A DNA stretch of 64,000 bases, from assembly GCA_038874435.1 (NCBI GenBank), contig JAVZCK010000011.1:1-64000 (forward strand). Reading direction: 5' to 3'. The stretch is from Thermoplasmata archaeon. GTDB taxonomy: Archaea; Thermoplasmatota; Thermoplasmata; Lutacidiplasmatales; SKW197. This document shows positions 59,743-64,000 of the stretch, piece after piece. The position numbers and the translations under genes are program-made. The stretch's first letter is position 1, and each line of letters opens with the position of its first letter. Under the pieces are notes generated by a model, which was not told the DNA's origin, searched no databases, and worked only from the letters and a program-made list of their open reading frames with translations.

Positions 59743-61026
59743 GTGGCTGAACCTAACATAATTCGGGATTTGATTGTGGACACGCTGAGAAAAATTGTGG
59801 GTGACACAGGACAGACGCTCTATGAAAGTGTGTGTGAAACCTATTCAATTGCCCCCGAGAACCCGAAATCCGGTGACATACCTAAGCTGGGCAAGGGACT
59901 TGTTGAAGTTTTGAAACCCTACGGAGAAGACAGGATAAAGATATTTTTGAAAACTATGAGACAGATCCAGATGATTTTAGACGAAGAGAAGGTGAAGCCA
60001 GAAATTGTAGAAGAAATTTTGCTTTACATAGGCGACATGTTTCTGGTAATTGGTGACTTTAATGAGGCCCTTGCAAACTATTTCGAGGCCGCAAACATCG
60101 CTACGAACACAGGAAACAAGGTAATTCTTGCAAGGGCAGTGAGGAGGGTAGGTGATGTATATGGAGCAAGAGGGGACTATCTTGCTGCGATAGCAAAGTA
60201 TGAGGAAGCAAAGGGCTTATCTGAGGCCATAGGAGATACTGATGGAGTTGTCGAGGCCATTCGAGAAATTGCTGAAATTGAATGGAAGCAGAGCAAGTTT
60301 AAACAGGCAAAGGAGAGGATAAAGAGTGCCGTGGAACTTGCTGAAAAGACAAAGAATCCGGCTATTAAGTCCAAGATTTTCCTCACATTTTCTAGAATTT
60401 ATCTCTATCAGGGCGAAATTAATGTGTCGCTTCAGTATCTGCAAAACGCCTTAAAACTCTCAAAGGAACTCAGAGACCCATTTGAAATTTGCAGAATCTA
60501 CAACACATTTGGGGTCTTTTATTACACATTAGAGGATTATGCAAAGGCCGCAGAGTATTTCCGGGAAACTGTAAACCTTGGGAAGAGTATGGGGGACATT
60601 TTGATTTACACGTACGGATTGATAAATCTGGGAAGTTGCTACATCAATCTCTCGAAAGTGGACGAAGCGCAGAAAATGTTGGATGAGGCTATGAAGCTCG
60701 TGTCGAAACTTGACAATAAATACGCACTCGGGATTCTTTACTCCATTTTTGGTAAGCTCCATGCTGCAAAGCGCAACTGGGAACTTGCAAAGCAAAATTT
60801 TTCCAATGCAATAACTGTCCTCCAGGAACTCGGGCTTGAATTCAATCTAGGATGGACATATGTTTACATAGCCGAGATGCACAACGCAAAAGGAGAGTTG
60901 GGAATTGCAGTTACCTATCTAGAGAAGGCAAGAGGTATTTTTGAGCGATTGAACAATACATATCTCGCAGAAAGGTTTGGAAACAAAGCAAAGAATATTG
61001 CAAAATCACAGTCCGAGAAGATATAA
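59743..61026 (+). CDS. TPR-repeat protein
   Basis: A 427-residue soluble protein. After an N-terminal domain of about 80 residues, at least seven tetratricopeptide repeats follow (for example GDFNEALANYFEAANIA, GDYLAAIAKYEEAKGL, SKVDEAQKMLDEAMKL), the last ending near residue 410. It is a protein-protein interaction scaffold with no enzyme domain. GTG 59743 is chosen because a TATA box (AAATATAAA, about 59711-59719) lies 27 bases upstream, so the mRNA would be leaderless; GTG 59734 is in frame too. Its last 21 bases overlap the convergent phosphatase gene. Partner unknown. Confidence 0.85.
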   Translation: MAEPNIIRDLIVDTLRKIVGDTGQTLYESVCETYSIAPENPKSGDIPKLGKGLVEVLKPYGEDRIKIFLKTMRQIQMILDEEKVKPEIVEEILLYIGDMFLVIGDFNEALANYFEAANIATNTGNKVILARAVRRVGDVYGARGDYLAAIAKYEEAKGLSEAIGDTDGVVEAIREIAEIEWKQSKFKQAKERIKSAVELAEKTKNPAIKSKIFLTFSRIYLYQGEINVSLQYLQNALKLSKELRDPFEICRIYNTFGVFYYTLEDYAKAAEYFRETVNLGKSMGDILIYTYGLINLGSCYINLSKVDEAQKMLDEAMKLVSKLDNKYALGILYSIFGKLHAAKRNWELAKQNFSNAITVLQELGLEFNLGWTYVYIAEMHNAKGELGIAVTYLEKARGIFERLNNTYLAERFGNKAKNIAKSQSEKI

Positions 61027-61839
61027 CGCCAGCACGAACCCTGCAAATCCAAAAGAGTAGAGGGAGAATAGGTAGAATTTTTTTCCTTTGAGAATCCACA
61101 TCAGAAGTTTGAGGGAAAGGAGCCCAACAACAAACGCGGTTAGTCCACCAATTAGCATCACATTGATATCAATATTACCACTCACACCAGTAATTTCTCG
61201 GAGTTCTAGCAGTGTAGCGCCGAGGAAAGCAGGCAAACTCGCAATAAAGCTAAACCTCGCTGCATCCTCCCTCTTTATGCCCCTTGCCACTCCCATTGCG
61301 ATAGTGGAGCCGGACCTTGAAAGGCCAGAGAAGGAAGCTAACCCTTGCATAGCGCCAATAGCTATTGCATCCTTAATGTTCATCTCTACTTTGTCTCTCT
61401 TCTCCTTTCCAAATCTAGTTGAAAAATTTAGAAGTCCCTGGATGATGAATGCAATTCCTACAGGCAAGAGGGTTTTGATGTACAAGTCGATTATGTAGAG
61501 GTCAACAATGACACCAATGATGCCTGTTGGTATTATTGAAATAAGAATCAGAATTGCATATTTCCTTTCTGGGGTGCTTGTAGCTGCCTTTTTGAGCCCT
61601 ACACCATGCAAAACATCTGAGAAAATTCTCAAAATGGTTTTTAAAATTGCCAAAATTTCCCTGCGAAAAAAGAGAGTTATTACGAGCATGGTAGCAAAAT
61701 GCAAGCCTATATTGAAGCTAAATGGTACTTCCACTCCTAGCAGATGCTGAACTACGATGAAGTGTCCAGAACTACTTATCGGAAGCCATTCTGTAATTCC
61801 CTGGATGATTCCGAGTATCACGGCGGTCAGCCAATCCAT
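61006..61839 (-). CDS. uppP: Undecaprenyl/polyprenyl-diphosphate phosphatase (UppP/BacA)
   Basis: A 277-residue membrane enzyme that recycles polyprenyl diphosphate carriers. Signatures present: EWLPISSSGHFIV near the N-terminus and FSGLSRSGSTIAMG in the second half. About eight membrane helices. In archaea the product would serve dolichol-type carriers for surface glycosylation, which fits the many predicted surface proteins. TATA-like ATTATTATAAC lies about 25 bases before ATG 61839, suggesting a leaderless transcript. Confidence 0.95.
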   Translation of the reverse strand: MDWLTAVILGIIQGITEWLPISSSGHFIVVQHLLGVEVPFSFNIGLHFATMLVITLFFRREILAILKTILRIFSDVLHGVGLKKAATSTPERKYAILILISIIPTGIIGVIVDLYIIDLYIKTLLPVGIAFIIQGLLNFSTRFGKEKRDKVEMNIKDAIAIGAMQGLASFSGLSRSGSTIAMGVARGIKREDAARFSFIASLPAFLGATLLELREITGVSGNIDINVMLIGGLTAFVVGLLSLKLLMWILKGKKFYLFSLYSFGFAGFVLALYLLGL

Positions 61840-61858
61840 GGGAGTTGAAAGGTATGAG

Positions 61859-61868
61859 TTATAATAAT
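61859..61868 (-). promoter_or_regulatory. TATA box of uppP
   Basis: ATTATTATAAC on the minus strand is centred about 25 bases before ATG 61839; no ribosome binding site follows. Confidence 0.45.
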
Positions 61869-61874
61869 GTTTGT

Positions 61875-62540
61875 TTATTTCCTCACTACAAGGGCACAGT
61901 GCTCTGCATCAAAGGGCTCGAGAAGGATGTTTTCACAAATAGTCAACCCACTATCATCTATCTTTGCCATACAAGATTTCAGTACCTCACCCACTTTTTT
62001 CGTTGAATCAATTGCTGGTGCCTTTATTATAAGATAACCAGTGCCTTTGTCTCGCAAGAACTCTTTTGTTGCATTCAAAAAGATTTCCACCTGATGCTTC
62101 TGGGCAATATCCTGATAAATCACATCAACCTTCTGGACGACTGGTGAGTAGGTATAGGTTTTAGCTGCGTCTGCAAGCAATGGAATTATGTTCTTTCGTG
62201 CCTCTGCAAGGCGGAGTAAGTTTATAAACGGCGTTTTTGAAATTTCTACAGCATAGATTTTCCCTTTTGAAGAGATATCAGATATGTGGCTCACAGTGGT
62301 ACCAGAAGCAGCACCAAGGTAGAGCACATATGTTTTTTCTCTGAAAGCAAAGTTCTTTAATTTTTTATGAAGCATTGCTGAAAGTTTGCTTCTCATCGGA
62401 TTCCAGCGTCTAAATTCTCTCTCTTTCTCTTTCACAAGCACTTCGCCATACACAGAAACACCAGGCACAGCATTCAATGTGTAAAAATTCTCGCCGTCAG
62501 AATAGACACCAAAATACTCAGTTTCCTTAATTTTTGGCAT
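61875..62540 (-). CDS. flpA: Fibrillarin-like rRNA/tRNA 2'-O-methyltransferase
   Basis: Methyltransferase of box C/D RNPs that methylates ribose 2'-OH in rRNA and tRNA. The 221-residue product has the fibrillarin start with PGVSVYGE, RRWNPMRSKLSAML, the SAM motif YLGAASGTTVSHISDI, AVEISKTPF, VDVIYQDIAQ and IIKAPAIDSTK. It usually pairs with Nop5, which is not in the window. It starts three bases after the glycosyltransferase stop, which forms part of AAGGTATGAG. Confidence 0.95.
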   Translation of the reverse strand: MPKIKETEYFGVYSDGENFYTLNAVPGVSVYGEVLVKEKEREFRRWNPMRSKLSAMLHKKLKNFAFREKTYVLYLGAASGTTVSHISDISSKGKIYAVEISKTPFINLLRLAEARKNIIPLLADAAKTYTYSPVVQKVDVIYQDIAQKHQVEIFLNATKEFLRDKGTGYLIIKAPAIDSTKKVGEVLKSCMAKIDDSGLTICENILLEPFDAEHCALVVRK

Positions 62541-62543
62541 CTC

Positions 62544-63326
62544 TCATACCTTCCTTGGTTTTCCAAAGAACTTGCAAGCAATATAACCTAGAAATGCAAA
62601 AGCCAATCTTGATAGATACCAGAAATTGATACTTGCCTTCAACATTTCAGTGGGCTTGTAGTTCTGCCAGAGTTTGCCATGTTTCAGCGTCAATTGTTTT
62701 CTTCCGTATCCATTCCAGAACGCCTGCTTGAAAAATTTGTAAAAACTTTCCCTTGCCCTGTGATAAATTATTGCTTTTGGATTGTAGACAATCTTTGCAC
62801 CGCTGTCAACTGCTCTGAGGTTCAGGTCTATGTCTTCAGCAGTCACAAACCAGGGGTCAAAGCCCCCAATCTTTTCAAACAATTTTTTCTCGTAAGCAAT
62901 GTTGGCAGTAGGATAGGTTACATCCATCCCTTTATACATCAATTCTACTCTTTCAAGTTTTTCAAACGCATGGTATCCAATTTGAATTGTTTTTCCAGCT
63001 ACAATCTGGGCATCCTTCAACCCCTTCCTCAACTCAGAGAGCCAGAAAGGATTTGTAATGCAATCGCCATCCGTGAAGGCAACATATTCCCCCTTAGCAT
63101 GCATTACACCATAATTTCTGCTTTCTCCTCTTGTGCCACCATGCTCTAGCAATCTGATGTTGTTGTATTTTTTCATGTATTCTTTTACGATCTCTCGTGT
63201 TCTGTCCTCACTGGATGAATCCACAATCAAAACCTCAAACGGTGGTTCCTGGACCACTAAACTGTCGAGTAAATCTGCGATGTGTTTTTCTTCATTTCTC
63301 ACAGTAATTACTACACTAATAAACAT
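62544..63326 (-). CDS. Family 2 glycosyltransferase
   Basis: A 260-residue GT-A fold enzyme: start SVVITVRNEEKHIADLLDSL, LIVDSSSEDRTREIV, GGTRGESRNYGVMHA, the DxD-type FTDGDCITNPFW and the acid-rich VTAEDIDLNLRA. The C-terminal 70 residues contain aromatic-rich and hydrophobic segments (ARESFYKFFKQAFWNGYGRKQ; then SINFWYLSRLAFAFLGYIA) suggesting membrane association. It probably transfers a sugar for cell-surface glycans. TTG 63347 is an alternative start. It is flanked by an Lrp-type domain gene and flpA in one transcript. Confidence 0.88.
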   Translation of the reverse strand: MFISVVITVRNEEKHIADLLDSLVVQEPPFEVLIVDSSSEDRTREIVKEYMKKYNNIRLLEHGGTRGESRNYGVMHAKGEYVAFTDGDCITNPFWLSELRKGLKDAQIVAGKTIQIGYHAFEKLERVELMYKGMDVTYPTANIAYEKKLFEKIGGFDPWFVTAEDIDLNLRAVDSGAKIVYNPKAIIYHRARESFYKFFKQAFWNGYGRKQLTLKHGKLWQNYKPTEMLKASINFWYLSRLAFAFLGYIACKFFGKPRKV

Positions 63327-63339
63327 AGTTTCACTTTTC

Positions 63340-63597
63340 TCAAACAATTTCTATAGTGCCCTCTTTTTCGTCCCAGCACTGTAAAACTGCTACTGCGTTT
63401 ACACTAGGGTTTGATTTTATTTTTGTATTCACTATATCGATCAGGTCGTCATTCGTTCTATTCTTTATTTTTACCACAATATCGTACGCACCAAAAACCA
63501 TGTGCCTGTGTCTGGTCTTCAAAACTTTTGAGAGGCCTTCAAACACCTCTTTGTTTTTTCCAGTTTTTGTTTTAATAAGGACAAATACACTTACCAT
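63340..63597 (-). CDS. Stand-alone Lrp/AsnC effector-binding (RAM) domain
   Basis: An 85-residue protein consisting only of the alpha/beta RAM domain of Lrp/AsnC regulators (MVSVFVLIKTKTGKNKEVFE, GAYDIVVKIKNRTNDDLIDI). There is no helix-turn-helix. Such proteins bind small ligands such as amino acids, form octamers and can modulate full-length regulators. GGTGAG precedes ATG 63597 by three bases. It lies 22 bases after tRNA-Val and may share its transcript. Confidence 0.88.
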   Translation of the reverse strand: MVSVFVLIKTKTGKNKEVFEGLSKVLKTRHRHMVFGAYDIVVKIKNRTNDDLIDIVNTKIKSNPSVNAVAVLQCWDEKEGTIEIV

Positions 63598-63619
63598 CTA
63601 CTCACCATTTCTAGATTAG

Positions 63620-63691
63620 TGGGCTCAGCCGGATTCGAACCGGCGGCCTTCGCTGTGTGAGAGCGATGTCATACCACTAGACCATGAGCCC
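63620..63691 (-). tRNA. tRNA-Val (anticodon CAC)
   Basis: The reverse strand folds into a standard cloverleaf: acceptor GGGCTCA/TGAGCCC (7 bp), D arm GTC...GAC, anticodon stem TCGCT/AGCGA with loop CTCACAC (anticodon CAC, read GUG), and T arm GCCGG-TTCGAAT-CCGGC. The discriminator base is A and no CCA is encoded. No intron is apparent. Confidence 0.95.
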
Positions 63692-63826
63692 ATTAGCATG
63701 CCCTAATACAAAAAGAGGATAAAAAAGGTTTTGTTTATCAAGTTTTATTGTGAAGAGCCAAGACACCTTGCTTGCAGTTGTGGTTAAATTTTTATATTGC
63801 CTGAGGATACCACATCTGGTGGAAAA

Positions 63827-64000
63827 ATGTTTGAATCAGAATTGGAAACAATCGAGACACTGTTGAAACTTCCAACAAGAACTGCAGGTGTGAAATTTCT
63901 GAAAAAAGGTGATGCCATACCAAAATCTCCAATGCCTCAACTCCACAACTTCTGTCAGTTAATCTCAATAGCAAGATACCAGGAAATGGGCAATGTCTGG
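63827..64000 (+). CDS. DUF169 family protein, 5' part only
   Basis: The first 58 codons are in the window and the gene runs off the end. The start MFESELETIETLLKLPTRT and GVKFLKKGDAIPKSPMPQLH match the DUF169 (ArCR-type) family found in archaea and anaerobic bacteria, whose function is unknown. GGTGG lies four bases before ATG 63827, and a TATA-like TTTTTATATTG is near 63788-63798. Confidence 0.75.
   Translation, partial: MFESELETIETLLKLPTRTAGVKFLKKGDAIPKSPMPQLHNFCQLISIARYQEMGNVW

Noticed and set aside
63620-63691. tRNA-His reading from a GTG triplet on the plus strand
   Set aside because: The plus strand does not place the triplet in a proper anticodon loop with T33; the minus strand folds perfectly as tRNA-Val(CAC).

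Overview
The window is chromosomal DNA from an archaeon. The archaeal markers are TATA boxes about 25-30 bases upstream of starts, an archaeal/eukaryal-type glycyl-tRNA synthetase, Nob1, a fibrillarin-type methyltransferase, AlaX, HdrABC, DUF357 and DUF835 proteins, an archaeosortase and a tRNA without encoded CCA. The mix of anaerobic oxygen-defence genes, DUF835 and GvpD-like proteins, right-handed beta-helix surface proteins and a gingipain-like secreted peptidase points to an uncultured, anaerobic, protein-degrading Thermoplasmatota lineage, such as one related to marine benthic group D. That placement is an inference. First genes of transcripts often look leaderless (TATA near -27), whereas genes inside operons carry strong GGAGGT-type ribosome binding sites, several fused to the stop codon of the gene before.

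Layout. 1-5030: a small unknown gene, glyS, then a compact oxygen-defence operon (rubredoxin, FprA flavodiiron protein, desulfoferrodoxin, peroxiredoxin, rubrerythrin). 5.1-9.2 kb: MFS transporter, GvpD-like ATPase, beta-CASP ribonuclease. 9.2-19.5 kb: two divergent beta-helix surface proteins, one of about 2446 residues built from six header/footer modules. 19.5-24.9 kb: alaX-ABC exporter operon, zinc-ribbon/DUF835 protein, LarE-like sulfur transferase. 25.1-25.4 kb: decayed 3' end of another beta-helix gene. 25.6-34.9 kb: a tight redox operon, korA(D)BC-hdrA-mvhD-hydrogenase protease-hdrCB-frdBA, followed by nob1.

35.8-58.4 kb is an island of large cell-surface genes. It has a Kelch protein with a C-terminal caspase-like (clan CD) peptidase, a beta-helix protein, a two-gene minus-strand operon encoding a family C25 (gingipain-like) peptidase and an HExxH protein, a membrane protein with six DnaJ-type zinc-finger motifs but no J domain, and a 1737-residue Ig-repeat protein. 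58.4-64 kb carries DUF357, an archaeosortase with a Cys-Arg-His triad, a TPR protein, a polyprenyl-diphosphate phosphatase, FlpA, a GT2 glycosyltransferase, a stand-alone Lrp-type effector domain, tRNA-Val(CAC) and the start of a DUF169 gene.

How it may fit together (inference): the surface island and archaeosortase form a secreted protein-degradation and surface-anchoring system. Amino acids released outside would be oxidised through ferredoxin-dependent 2-oxoacid oxidoreductases, with electrons handled by the Hdr/MvhD/fumarate-reductase set. The oxygen-defence operon would protect this iron-sulfur-rich metabolism. The most unusual items are the clan CD/C25/HExxH trio, the fumarate reductase joined to Hdr genes without a visible hydrogenase, the modular beta-helix family with a dead copy, and the shared C-terminal tails that may be archaeosortase substrates.
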